The translations under genes were made by a program, and so were the position numbers. A stretch of 27,274 nt of DNA, taken from positions 1 to 27,274 of the IMG/VR virus record IMGVR_UViG_3300024354_000067. One strand, 5' to 3'. How positions within the stretch are numbered: position 1 is the stretch's first letter; the number at the start of each line of letters is the position of its first letter. The DNA is from a virus. This document shows positions 1-7,779 of this stretch, one piece after another. The notes beneath the pieces were generated by a model. It made no database searches. It was not told the origin of the DNA and saw nothing but the letters and a program-made list of their open reading frames with translations.

Positions 1-2052
1 AGGACTTAGTCCAACAAGGGTTCCGGTAGTGGACCCTTGTCTCACACCAATTCTAAATGTTTCTGCGGCTTCTGCTCCGTCCGTGGCACGAATAGAAACT
101 ATACCGTTAATAAAATAGTTTCCTTGGCTGGTAATATTAAACGAATACGGTAGTCCGCTAACGTCTGCGGCTACAGCAGAGCTGGTGCTTTCAAATGTTA
201 ACCAATATGTTCCTTGAACCATTCCGTTAGGAGACGATAATGGTGTAGTTACTGTAATGTTTAATCCGTTACCTTCACTAGCAGGGTTCGGAGAAACTGC
301 AGAAATTGTCATCGATGAATCGTATAATATTATCTGTCCACTAGTTACTAATACTGTTCCTGATATAGAACCTTCTCTAATTTGAACTGTAAACACTTGG
401 ACACTATTAGTTTCTGCTACAGTATCAGAGGCCGCACCGATAGTTAATGTAGTTGTTTGATTTAATGAAGTTGTTGTGAAAGATCCTGATAGACTTCCTG
501 TAGAAATATCTGTGGTCAATAGTGTTCCAGATACGTTATTAAATGTATAATAATATGTTCCAGCAGGCCCAAGGTTTCCTACTTGTAATGTAGTCGATGT
601 AGCATACCCGGATATGTTGCCTGCCATTTCTGCAATAGTACTATTGGCAGTAAATGAAGTAAATGGTGTCAATGAGGTATCAAGTATCGTTACACTAGTT
701 GATACAATAATAGTTCCGCTAGTACTGCCACTTCGAACTTGTACGTTCATAGTTTCAGATCCTTCGGTTGTTCTATCCGAAGACGTAGTGATGCTAAATG
801 TGCCCGTGCCGTTTTCTATTCCACCAGTACTACCGCTTATTGTAAATGAGCCGCTAGTAGCAGTTACATCGCCTGCACTAATACCAGATGTTGTCCAGTA
901 GTATGTTCCGTCTGGGCCAACATTGGCTGCGGTGAACGATACACTACTTCCTTCGTTTACAGTTGCCGCGTCAGGTGTTAATGTTGGTGTAATAGAAATA
1001 TCTGTTATAGTTATTTCATCACTGGCGCCAATAATTGTTCCTGTAATCGATGTTTGTCTTACTGCAACAGAAAACGTTTCGGTACCTTCTGTAAATAAAT
1101 CCTTTGCAGGTGTTATATTAAATGATCCGCTATTGCTGGTCATTGTAAATGTACCAGACAAGGATGCAGAGGTAAAATCAGATGTAGTAATTGCTGTACT
1201 ACCGGATGCTTGTTCAATTGTATAGTAGTATGTTCCATCTGTAACGTTTGTTCCAGCAATAGTAAACGTAATTGCACTACCCTCGCTGCCTGTAAGAGTA
1301 GATGGAGTTACTGTAGCAGATACTACTGTTACTGTTGGCGGCGTTACATAATTTTCAGTATATGGAGATTCAGCAATATATGTTACAAGATTGTTTGTCA
1401 CTGCTATCGCATTGGCTGAACTATCAGTAGTAAATGTTCCACTAGATTTTACATTTAATAATAGAGATGCGGTTGCACCCTGACTTGTTCTAGTAAAAGG
1501 AACTTTGCTAGGAGTAAATCCTGTAGTGTATAACGCACTCTTAGAAATTCTTAAATTGGTTAAGTAACCCAATGCTGGGTAAGTACTATTGCCCGGATAC
1601 CATTGCCCCACACACGGATTATATGTTGTATTAGTAGCATAGTTATTAGTACAGGTTGCAGAAGCATAGGCTACACCGTTTACGAACAATCTAGCACTAC
1701 CACTGTTTCGAACTAAAGCAATATGATTCCAAGTGTTTAATGTCAATGTTCCACCAAATGCTCGAATGGCGCCGCCTACTGTGGCAAATACAATTTGGCC
1801 ATCACGTTGATAAATCCAAAGATAATTATTGTTACCAAACCATTGAGCATATAAAACTTTAATACCAGTCAAATTAGTAATTGGTTTCCACCAAAACTCT
1901 ATGGTAAAGTTTGCCGTACCGTAGGTTAAACTAGTTCCCGAAAATGTTAAGTACTGACTGCCGCCAACAAAGTACAAACTTCCTCCCGGCTGTATTCCAG
2001 AAGTTCCATATGATTGTACGCCTGCGCTACCTAATGTAGTTAATAATGGCAT
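1..2052 (-). CDS. LamG / Calx-beta-like repeat adhesin (tail fibre), partial, 3' end outside window
   Basis: The frame is open without a stop from the ATG at 2052 (minus strand) down to base 1, giving 684 codons with the C-terminus missing. The first ~200 residues look like a LamG/concanavalin-type jelly roll: motifs ANFTIEFWWKP, NTWNHIALVRN, ARLFVNGV and GYLTNLRISKSALYT match the usual strand pattern of this fold. Then come about four repeats of roughly 105 residues, each with a GTYY(Y/W) core and a closing strand like VQVRSGSTSGT, resembling Calx-beta/Ig-like modules. LamG domains bind glycans or proteins, so a role in host-surface recognition at the tail tip is likely but inferred. A TAAGG ribosome site overlaps the stop of the upstream gene (2062-2064), so the two fibre genes are probably translated from one late transcript. 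Reading on the left of the window is needed for its end. Confidence 0.85.
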   Translation of the reverse strand, partial: MPLLTTLGSAGVQSYGTSGIQPGGSLYFVGGSQYLTFSGTSLTYGTANFTIEFWWKPITNLTGIKVLYAQWFGNNNYLWIYQRDGQIVFATVGGAIRAFGGTLTLNTWNHIALVRNSGSARLFVNGVAYASATCTNNYATNTTYNPCVGQWYPGNSTYPALGYLTNLRISKSALYTTGFTPSKVPFTRTSQGATASLLLNVKSSGTFTTDSSANAIAVTNNLVTYIAESPYTENYVTPPTVTVVSATVTPSTLTGSEGSAITFTIAGTNVTDGTYYYTIEQASGSTAITTSDFTSASLSGTFTMTSNSGSFNITPAKDLFTEGTETFSVAVRQTSITGTIIGASDEITITDISITPTLTPDAATVNEGSSVSFTAANVGPDGTYYWTTSGISAGDVTATSGSFTISGSTGGIENGTGTFSITTSSDRTTEGSETMNVQVRSGSTSGTIIVSTSVTILDTSLTPFTSFTANSTIAEMAGNISGYATSTTLQVGNLGPAGTYYYTFNNVSGTLLTTDISTGSLSGSFTTTSLNQTTTLTIGAASDTVAETNSVQVFTVQIREGSISGTVLVTSGQIILYDSSMTISAVSPNPASEGNGLNITVTTPLSSPNGMVQGTYWLTFESTSSAVAADVSGLPYSFNITSQGNYFINGIVSIRATDGAEAAETFRIGVRQGSTTGTLVGLSP

Positions 2053-2061
2053 TGTTAAACC

Positions 2062-3996
2062 TTAAGCAAATCTAGCCTGACTAGCAATAATTGTATATGT
2101 ACTTGCGGCTGTTTTAATAATTGTAAATGAATATGAGTCAATGCTACTAGCATTACCGCCTGTCGGTGCGGCACCGCCTAACCATTTAGGAGTAACGGCA
2201 GATCCATCGACAGTAAACGCTGTTGGATAGTATGCTGTGCCGCCTTGTGTGGCTAGCAATACTACTGTTACACTCTGTCCTGTGGTTAAGAATGTATTCA
2301 TTGTTGTACTTCCGTCACCACGGAAGTTCAGTGTCCAGTTTGCGGCTGCATTAGAGGAATAGTAAAACACACTATTTGTTTTGCAATCTAATGTTGTTGC
2401 GCCAGTAAGTGCCGCTGGGTTAACTGAAACCGTTTCAATTGTGCTAGTGCCAATGCTAAGTGTACTACTTGCACTGACTGTACTACCACTGATAATACCA
2501 CTGAATGTCCCTGCTGTAAGAACATTTGTGCTAGGATTGTAGGCTAAGTCTACATCAGTTCTAATATTTTCGTTACCTGTGGTTGTATCGACAAATGTTA
2601 GATAGTGTGCGGCATTAGTCGATGTTGCTGTTAATGCTACCTGACTTGCTGGTCCTGTAAACGCTGTGGCTGTAATTGTGCCTGCACTAAAGTCGCCGTT
2701 AGTATCACGGAATACAATAGTTGATGCTGTGTTGTTTGCAGTAGCATTTGAACTAACTGTAAATGTTCCACCTTCTGAACTCGAACTTCCTGATAGACCG
2801 TTACCGCTTACTCCGGCTGTAGCAACATAGTTACCTGTAGTATCTGTACCAAGTGCAACTGTATCACTGCCAACTGTTAATGCTACGCTAGTAACATCTG
2901 CCGATCCATCGATGCTGAATGAACCTGTTACATCGCCTGTGAATGTAACTGTACGAGCAGTATGCCATTTACTTGCAGTGGCGGCTTGTAAATTTGCCAC
3001 AGCGGTAGTGCTAGCCACAGTAAATGGAGCAGTACCAGTTGTCTGAGTACTTTCAAATGTTGTTGCTTTTACATACCCACCAATGTTAGCATTTTCAAAT
3101 ACAGCAAGGCCGCCGGCGGTTAATTTTAATGCGCCAGTAGATGTATTACTACTGCCTGTAGCATTACTAATCGTAATTGCTGATGTAGTTGTTGCACCGC
3201 GGCTTGTAACATTTTGTAGTGTAGATGTAACAGCCAAATCTATGTTATCTGATGCTATTGGAGTTCCTGTTGCAGAAGTAATAGTTAAAATTGTTCCGCT
3301 ACCATCAACAGAGCCTACAGTAATTGTTACATTGTTGGCCGGATTCAATCCGCCTGGGAAATTAGTTCCATAGACTGTTACGGTATTACCTGCGGCAAAA
3401 CCAGTACCACCATTGCTAACGCTGGCCACATAGGTATTGTTAATAATTGAAATATTGAATACAGCATTAATGCCCGAGCCGCTAGTTGCATTTTGAGCAA
3501 ATGTCGATGGCAAAGTAACGGAATCCTGATAGGTAACTGTTAACTCTGTATGTGTTCCGTTAGTCAAAAGTGAAGCAGATAAATCTTCAATTTGTTCTTG
3601 GCTAAATGGTAAACTAGGACTGTTAGAACCAATTGTAATCTGATTTGCGCCAGTTCTAGTAATAAGAATTGGACTTAGTGGATCTGGATATAATTCGATA
3701 TCGCTAGTCTCTGCGCCTAGGTCGCGCTCTAAACGTAACTTTGTTGTGCCTAACGGTACATAAGTTTGATAATCTGGACCATGAATTGTAATGGTATCAG
3801 TTGTCTGTCCAGGCGTTGCTGTGGAACTATCCTCAATGCTAAATGCAATATTCTGCCCAGCAACAATGGTAGCAGTATCCGTGACGCTGTCTGCTTCAAT
3901 TTCAGTATCTACAGTAATTGCGTTGGGGATAGTTGTAACGCTTTCGCTGGGTCTAAATCTTATTTTTCTAAAAAAATCGTAAAAGGCTGCTGGCAT
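2062..3996 (-). CDS. Tail fibre / virion structural protein (644 aa)
   Basis: This 644-residue protein is rich in Thr, Ser, Ala, Gly and Asn and short beta repeats, as in phage fibres. Around residues 340-460 there is a common fibre module (TFTGDVTGSFSIDGSADV, then VALGTDTTGNYVA, then VFRDTNGDFSAGTITA). It is followed by a YNPSTNVLTAGTFSG segment. The last ~100 residues (VTVVLLATQGGTAYYPTAF, then VTPKWLGGAAPTGGNASSID, then a YSFTIIKT strand) resemble a C-terminal domain that I recognise from fibre proteins of marine T4-like phages. It lies 9 bases upstream of the LamG-type gene and is transcribed with it. The ATG at 3996 is 20 nt downstream of the predicted start of a CATAAATA late promoter; an AGGA lies 12 nt before the ATG, a rather long spacing. 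Exact position in the virion (long fibre, short fibre or whisker) cannot be decided. Confidence 0.85.
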   Translation of the reverse strand: MPAAFYDFFRKIRFRPSESVTTIPNAITVDTEIEADSVTDTATIVAGQNIAFSIEDSSTATPGQTTDTITIHGPDYQTYVPLGTTKLRLERDLGAETSDIELYPDPLSPILITRTGANQITIGSNSPSLPFSQEQIEDLSASLLTNGTHTELTVTYQDSVTLPSTFAQNATSGSGINAVFNISIINNTYVASVSNGGTGFAAGNTVTVYGTNFPGGLNPANNVTITVGSVDGSGTILTITSATGTPIASDNIDLAVTSTLQNVTSRGATTTSAITISNATGSSNTSTGALKLTAGGLAVFENANIGGYVKATTFESTQTTGTAPFTVASTTAVANLQAATASKWHTARTVTFTGDVTGSFSIDGSADVTSVALTVGSDTVALGTDTTGNYVATAGVSGNGLSGSSSSEGGTFTVSSNATANNTASTIVFRDTNGDFSAGTITATAFTGPASQVALTATSTNAAHYLTFVDTTTGNENIRTDVDLAYNPSTNVLTAGTFSGIISGSTVSASSTLSIGTSTIETVSVNPAALTGATTLDCKTNSVFYYSSNAAANWTLNFRGDGSTTMNTFLTTGQSVTVVLLATQGGTAYYPTAFTVDGSAVTPKWLGGAAPTGGNASSIDSYSFTIIKTAASTYTIIASQARFA

Positions 3997-4021
3997 TTTA
4001 GGTATATTCCTGTGTTACCAA

Positions 4022-4029
4022 TATTTATG
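4022..4029 (-). promoter_or_regulatory. T4-type late promoter (CATAAATA), minus strand
   Basis: Read on the minus strand this is CATAAATA, one base from the T4 late consensus TATAAATA. It would start RNA near 4016, giving a ~20-nt leader to the fibre gene that begins at 3996. It pairs with the divergent late promoter at 4045. Confidence 0.6.
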
Positions 4030-4044
4030 CTATGTTGGATTCTA

Positions 4045-4052
4045 TATAAATA
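4045..4052 (+). promoter_or_regulatory. T4-type late promoter (TATAAATA)
   Basis: This is an exact TATAAATA. T4 late RNA starts about 6 nt past the box, i.e. near 4058, only 2 nt before the ATG at 4060. The downstream gene has no Shine-Dalgarno sequence, so the mRNA may be essentially leaderless. Confidence 0.7.
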
Positions 4053-4059
4053 CTACACT

Positions 4060-5673
4060 ATGAGCTCAAACATCGACAAAATTCTTCAAGATTTAGGTGA
4101 CGCACTAAAATCAGCCGCTAACGGTGGCACACTATCTAAGGGCATTTCTGATACTGCTACACGTGAGCAGATGATTGTTACAGATAAAGGTGTACAGGTT
4201 GGCGTATTAAGTGCTGACAGAATTAGCGGAAACATTCACGTAGAAGGCGTTCTTGGCGCTGGAAAAATTGTTGCCGCAGGTACTAGCGAATTTGCTAACT
4301 TAAAAGTTAACGGCAAATTAGAAGCAGATACGCTGTTAGTTAAGAATGTTATTTCAGAACAAAGCCTAGAATCATTTACAAAATCCATTTCTTTTGCCAG
4401 CAGACAACTCAGCGATTTAGATGGTAAAGGCTTGCAATGGGACAGCCCAGATGTAAGTTATCAGTTTGTTTTTAAAGCAAACCCAAAAAGAATTTTCAGC
4501 ACAGAATCTATTGATTTATACAAAGGTTCTAAGTATCAAATTGAAGGCACAGATGTTTTAGAGCGCACAAGATTAGGTAATTCAGTACGTGACAGTAACC
4601 TACGCACAGTGGGTCCTTTAGAAGAACTACGTGTTACAGGCGAAACAAACCTAGGTGACACAGTTTTTGTTAATGCCCTAGGAAGACTAGGTGTCAATAC
4701 AGAAGAACCAAACGCAGTTATCAGTGCCGTTGACAATAATGTAGAAGTAATTTTAGGTGCGGATCAAGACTCAGTGGGTTTTGTAGGTACTTGGGGCAGT
4801 AACAGTTTCAGTATTGTTACCGATAACACAAGACGTATTACAGTATCAGGAAACACTACAGAGTTTGGCAATGCTAAGAGCAAAGGCGCAATAGTCAAAG
4901 TTCACGGCAGATTAGAAGTAGACAGCATTGTATCTGACATCAGAATCGAAAAAACTAGTCCAATAGAATTTATAGCCAGTAAGGATAACAGTATTTTTGG
5001 CAAGGGTATGCAATGGAAGGGCGAAGGTGGTACACGTCAGTTTATTATGCTTCCAAACCCTGACAGAATCTATTCTTCAGAAAGTCTTGAATTAGCAATT
5101 AACAAAGAATTCTGGATCGACGGTAAGAGTGTATTAAACAGAACTGACCTAGGAGTTAGCGTTGTTAACTCTAGTCTTACTCGTTTAGGCACACTGACAT
5201 CATTAGATGTTGCTGGAACAGTAAACTTGTCAGACAGCATTACTGTACAAGACAGCGTAGTTACAATTAACAATTCTGTAACAATCAAAGACGGCTCGGG
5301 CACATTAAGATTATCCAGCAGTGGTATTACAGCAGATAAGTTTGGCATTGGCGAAGACTTTGAAGTAGATAACGCTGGCAGTATCCGTATCGGTGACAAA
5401 AATAATACAACTAGAAATGTAAACATCTATGGACAACTAAGTGTAAACATTACCAACCCACAAGAAGATGCGGCATTCAGCGTAGACGGAATGATGGTTA
5501 TCAATGGTAAACGCTTTGCACACGGCGTAGGTGCTCCTACAGAAAAAGCCTGGAACAAAGGCGATATCATTTGGAATAGCAGTCCAGTAAGAACTAGTTA
5601 CGTTGGATGGATCTGCGTAATGAGCGGTACTCCTGGTACTTGGGAGCCGTTCGGTTATATTGGCGGAAGATGA
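4060..5673 (+). CDS. Fibre / virion protein with internal ~85-residue duplication (537 aa)
   Basis: Start chosen at ATG 4060 (MSSNIDKILQDLGDAL): the frame is open further upstream, but that part is antisense to the neighbouring fibre gene and lies upstream of the late promoter. The N-terminus is helical, followed by a beta-rich body with adhesin-like strands (FANLKVNGKLEADTLLV). Residues ~122-206 and ~314-397 are diverged copies of one module: each opens GKG(L/M)QW, contains R(I/Y)(F/Y)S(T/S)ES(I/L), a GxxVLxRTxLG segment and a G(E/T)xNLxD(T/S) end. The C-terminus (KGDIIWNSSP, GWICVMSGTPGTWEPFGYIG) is of a type often seen at fibre or baseplate-spike ends in marine T4-like phages. The stop overlaps the next start (ATGA). 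A virion role is inferred; there is no enzymatic motif. Confidence 0.85.
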   Translation: MSSNIDKILQDLGDALKSAANGGTLSKGISDTATREQMIVTDKGVQVGVLSADRISGNIHVEGVLGAGKIVAAGTSEFANLKVNGKLEADTLLVKNVISEQSLESFTKSISFASRQLSDLDGKGLQWDSPDVSYQFVFKANPKRIFSTESIDLYKGSKYQIEGTDVLERTRLGNSVRDSNLRTVGPLEELRVTGETNLGDTVFVNALGRLGVNTEEPNAVISAVDNNVEVILGADQDSVGFVGTWGSNSFSIVTDNTRRITVSGNTTEFGNAKSKGAIVKVHGRLEVDSIVSDIRIEKTSPIEFIASKDNSIFGKGMQWKGEGGTRQFIMLPNPDRIYSSESLELAINKEFWIDGKSVLNRTDLGVSVVNSSLTRLGTLTSLDVAGTVNLSDSITVQDSVVTINNSVTIKDGSGTLRLSSSGITADKFGIGEDFEVDNAGSIRIGDKNNTTRNVNIYGQLSVNITNPQEDAAFSVDGMMVINGKRFAHGVGAPTEKAWNKGDIIWNSSPVRTSYVGWICVMSGTPGTWEPFGYIGGR

Positions 5674-6245
5674 TATCTGTATTTGGCAACGGCGAATCCA
5701 GAAAACATTTAGATTTAAATTCACTTACAGAAACTAAAGTTGGCTGTAACGCCATACATAGAGACTACTCAGTCGACCATTTAGTCTGTGTAGACAGACG
5801 TATGGTACAAGAAGCACTGGATAGCCACTTTGCTGGCACAATCTATACTAGAAAAGATTGGGCACACTTCTACAAAAACAATCCTGTAAAAATATTACCA
5901 GACTTGCCTTACCAGGGCACTACTAGACCTGACGAGCCTTTTCAATGGGGCAGTGGTCCGTATGCTGTTTTGTTAGCCGCTATGCTAGACGACCATGTAA
6001 ACTTATTTGGTTTTGATCTACACAGCCCAACACAGTTTGTCAATAACATTTACAAAGATACTGCTAACTATGCAGATGCTACTAAACCCGCAGTGGATCC
6101 AAGGTATTGGATATACCAGATTGCTCGCGTGTTTGAATGTTTCCCCGATAAGTACTTTGTAGTTTTTAACAATACAGAATGGCAGATGCCCAGTAGTTGG
6201 CTTTTGGCAAATGTTAAATTCAAAACTATTGACAGTATAATGTAA
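5670..6245 (+). CDS. Conserved phage protein, DUF115/Rossmann-like nucleotide-sugar-type fold (191 aa)
   Basis: The start at ATG 5670 overlaps the preceding stop (ATGA) and follows a GGCGGAAG ribosome site. The N-terminus (ISVFGNGESRKHL, residues 2-14) has a glycine-rich GNGxSR turn, and is followed by VGCNAIHRDY and DHLVCVDRRM. This order (GNGxS, GCN, xxVxxD) is what I know from the MptE-like/DUF115 Rossmann-type family, whose members include flagellin-glycosylation proteins and a pterin pyrophosphokinase. Later motifs are GSGPYAVLLAAML and NLFGFDLHS. It sits one gene before a QueD homologue and three before a glycosyltransferase-like gene, so a sugar- or pterin-linked reaction is possible. 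The family assignment is by eye and moderate; the substrate is unknown. Confidence 0.75.
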   Translation: MISVFGNGESRKHLDLNSLTETKVGCNAIHRDYSVDHLVCVDRRMVQEALDSHFAGTIYTRKDWAHFYKNNPVKILPDLPYQGTTRPDEPFQWGSGPYAVLLAAMLDDHVNLFGFDLHSPTQFVNNIYKDTANYADATKPAVDPRYWIYQIARVFECFPDKYFVVFNNTEWQMPSSWLLANVKFKTIDSIM

Positions 6246-6257
6246 TACCTATATACT
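6229..6257 (+). promoter_or_regulatory. Sigma70-type promoter (TTGACA-N17-TATACT) inside a dyad, upstream of queD
   Basis: An exact -35 TTGACA (6229-6234), a 17-nt spacer and a 5/6 -10 TATACT (6252-6257) lie across the 3' end of the preceding gene. RNA would start near 6264, giving the queD message a ~70-nt leader. The two hexamers lie in opposite arms of an inverted repeat: 6232-6239 ACAGTATA pairs with 6252-6259 TATACTGT, extended by ATTG/CAAT after a 2-nt bulge. This may be an operator or may be chance. Confidence 0.6.
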
Positions 6258-6288
6258 GTATCAATAGAGGACTAGACGCTCACCCCTC

Positions 6289-6296
6289 TTTAAATA
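6289..6296 (+). promoter_or_regulatory. Possible late promoter (TTTAAATA)
   Basis: TTTAAATA differs from TATAAATA at one position and lies 40 nt before the queD start, which would allow late expression in addition to the sigma70-type promoter upstream. AT-rich context makes a chance match plausible. Confidence 0.3.
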
Positions 6297-6335
6297 CTCT
6301 GCGTGTCATCAAACTTAACTTAAAAAGGGCAAGAG

Positions 6336-6893
6336 ATGACTTGGATCATTGATAAAACATTTGAATTTTGTTATGGACATCGTGTTCATACACAAACACT
6401 AAACGGCGAATATGCGGCAGACTTGAAATGTGCTTGCAGACATTTACATGGACACGAAGGTAAAATGCAGGTTCATTTAACAGGCGACGGATTAGATAAA
6501 ACTGGAATGGTCACTGACTTTAGACATTTAGAATGGCTAAAGAAATGGATCAACACTTATATTGATCATCAATTTATTATTGATAAAAACGATCCGCTGT
6601 TTACTAAGATGCTGGGAGAAAAAGTCGAGCTAATTCCAGTGTATGTTCCAGAAACCGAATACGTTGCAGGTTGGCATATTCATCCAATCTATTATGCTAA
6701 TATGTCTGGTCCTGAACAAGAATACTACGAAGGATTTATGGTAGTAGACTTTGTTCCAACATCGGAACACCTAAGTAGTTGGATGGCAGAATTAGTTGAT
6801 GTCAAAATGAAAAAATTAGGCGTCAAAGTTCACAGCATCGAATGGTGGGAAACTCCTAAGAGTCGTAGTGTTTTTTATAAAGATGGTACGTAA
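6336..6893 (+). CDS. queD: QueD-like 6-carboxy-tetrahydropterin / 6-pyruvoyl-tetrahydropterin synthase family protein
   Basis: This 185-residue protein has the hallmarks of the PTPS/QueD family: zinc ligands His15 (FCYGHRV), His38 and His40 (HGH), the catalytic Cys34 four residues before HGH, the VTDFRHLEWLKKW helix (TGMVTDF), Asp77-His78 (IDHQF) and PTSE at 141-144. QueD turns dihydroneopterin triphosphate into 6-carboxytetrahydropterin on the way to preQ0, used for tRNA queuosine or, in some phages, for 7-deazaguanine modification of phage DNA. Bacterial QueD is about 120 residues; the extra length here is mainly an insert between IDHQF and PTSE (residues ~88-135). No queC, queE, folE or transglycosylase gene is in the window, so which end product is meant cannot be told. 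The start follows an AGGG/GAG-rich ribosome site (AAAGGGCAAGAG). A 53-codon gene overlaps its last codons. Confidence 0.9.
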   Translation: MTWIIDKTFEFCYGHRVHTQTLNGEYAADLKCACRHLHGHEGKMQVHLTGDGLDKTGMVTDFRHLEWLKKWINTYIDHQFIIDKNDPLFTKMLGEKVELIPVYVPETEYVAGWHIHPIYYANMSGPEQEYYEGFMVVDFVPTSEHLSSWMAELVDVKMKKLGVKVHSIEWWETPKSRSVFYKDGT

Positions 6894-7044
6894 GTTTTGG
6901 AGACTATGGGCCAAGGCACTAGGAGAGAAAGCCGGTGTTACCAAACAAGAAGCGGACAGGATTGCATTGATTCGAACTGTTATTGTATTGACTTATATAA
7001 TAACTAACATATTCATTGTAGCGGGTGTAATAAGGCACTGGTAA
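6883..7044 (+). CDS. Small single-span membrane protein (53 aa)
   Basis: This is a short gene whose ATG lies within the last codons of queD and whose TAA overlaps the next ATG (TAATG at 7042-7046). The protein starts MVRKFWRLWAKALGEKAG, a positively charged amphipathic stretch, then KQEADRIALIRT, one hydrophobic segment (residues ~32-50, VIVLTYIITNIFIVAGVI) and a short RHW tail. By the positive-inside rule the N-terminus should face the cytoplasm. The tight coupling to both neighbours supports a real gene. I recall similar short proteins in marine T4-like phages, but their function is not known to me. Confidence 0.75.
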   Translation: MVRKFWRLWAKALGEKAGVTKQEADRIALIRTVIVLTYIITNIFIVAGVIRHW

Positions 7045-7739
7045 TGCTAAACGTCATTAGTTTAAAACACGGTACAAAGTACGGTCCGGAATATGTAAAC
7101 AAACTTTACAATATGGTCTCAAGGCACTTAACTGTGCCTTTTGATTTTTATTGCTTTACTGAAGATCCTACAAACTTAAATCCTGCAATTAAAATTAAAC
7201 CCTTGCCCAAAGGACTGTTTTCTGGTTGGTGGTGGAAACCATATATCTTTAAACAAGGACATTTTCCAGACGGTGATGTAAATTTGTTCTTTGATTTGGA
7301 TATGGTTATTGTAGGTAATATAGACAAATTGGTTTCGTACCTGCCTGGAAATTTTGTTGGTTTGGAAGATGTAGGCAGAGTGTTTAGACGTGTGCCACCA
7401 AAATTAGGTAGTGCTGTACTGCGTTGGCCCAGTAACCATTTCAGCAATATTTGGGACGATTTGGAAAACAATCCAGCGTTAACCAAAAAGTTCCCAGGTG
7501 ATCAAGATTGGATTTGGCAGTCACACAAAAGTATTATAAAATTTTTCCCTGAAACTTGGATACAGAGCTACAAGTGGGAAATAAGACAGCGGGAAGAGTT
7601 GATTAGGGTTCAGGGTAAAAACGTGTTTAAGACGGTGCGTAGCCCGTCTATGAACCCGGATTGTAGCGTAATTGCGTTCCACGGAACACCAAATCCCGAA
7701 GATGTCCAGGACCAAATCATTGTTGACAACTGGCAGTAA
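7044..7739 (+). CDS. Glycosyltransferase-like protein (231 aa)
   Basis: The N-terminus MLNVISLKHGTKYG plus FDFYCFTEDP, the LFSGWWWKPYIFK segment and the FFDLDMVIVGNID strand (DxD at residues 84-86) are the usual order of a GT-A type retaining glycosyltransferase: nucleotide-sugar pocket, then a metal-binding DxD after a beta strand. PGDQDWIWQ and the C-terminal FHGTPNPEDV add acidic and His residues often found in the acceptor/metal site of these enzymes. Donor and acceptor sugars cannot be read from the sequence; possible targets are phage DNA bases, virion proteins or host envelope glycans. It is translationally coupled to the small membrane protein (TAATG), with a TAAGG ribosome site. The last codons contain a near-perfect sigma70 -35 box for the next gene. 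Confidence 0.75.
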   Translation: MLNVISLKHGTKYGPEYVNKLYNMVSRHLTVPFDFYCFTEDPTNLNPAIKIKPLPKGLFSGWWWKPYIFKQGHFPDGDVNLFFDLDMVIVGNIDKLVSYLPGNFVGLEDVGRVFRRVPPKLGSAVLRWPSNHFSNIWDDLENNPALTKKFPGDQDWIWQSHKSIIKFFPETWIQSYKWEIRQREELIRVQGKNVFKTVRSPSMNPDCSVIAFHGTPNPEDVQDQIIVDNWQ

Positions 7740-7751
7740 CGATGCTATAAT
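7723..7751 (+). promoter_or_regulatory. Consensus extended -10 sigma70 promoter (TTGACA-N17-TGCTATAAT) for uvdE
   Basis: Both hexamers are perfect (TTGACA 7723-7728; TATAAT 7746-7751), the spacer is 17 nt and a TGN extension precedes the -10. The -35 lies in the last codons of the glycosyltransferase-like gene. RNA should start near 7758, 22 nt before the GTG of uvdE. It needs no phage factor and fits early/immediate expression. Confidence 0.85.
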
Positions 7752-7779
7752 ATATTATCGTAACTTTATCGAGAGTTTT

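Noticed and set aside
614-1419. Three plus-strand open frames of 69-100 codons
   Set aside because: They are complements of the LamG/Calx-beta adhesin reading frame on the minus strand; none has a ribosome site or a recognisable protein.
3766-4059. N-terminal extension of the 537-residue fibre gene
   Set aside because: The frame is open, but this part is antisense to the neighbouring fibre and lies upstream of the late promoter at 4045.
6266-6289. Possible terminator AGAGG...CCTCT after the DUF115-like gene
   Set aside because: Only 5 bp of stem with a 14-nt loop and a short T-run; too weak to call.
7672-7779. ATG-initiated longer form of uvdE
   Set aside because: It lies upstream of the predicted transcript start, overlaps the glycosyltransferase-like gene, and adds residues not typical of the UvdE N-terminus.
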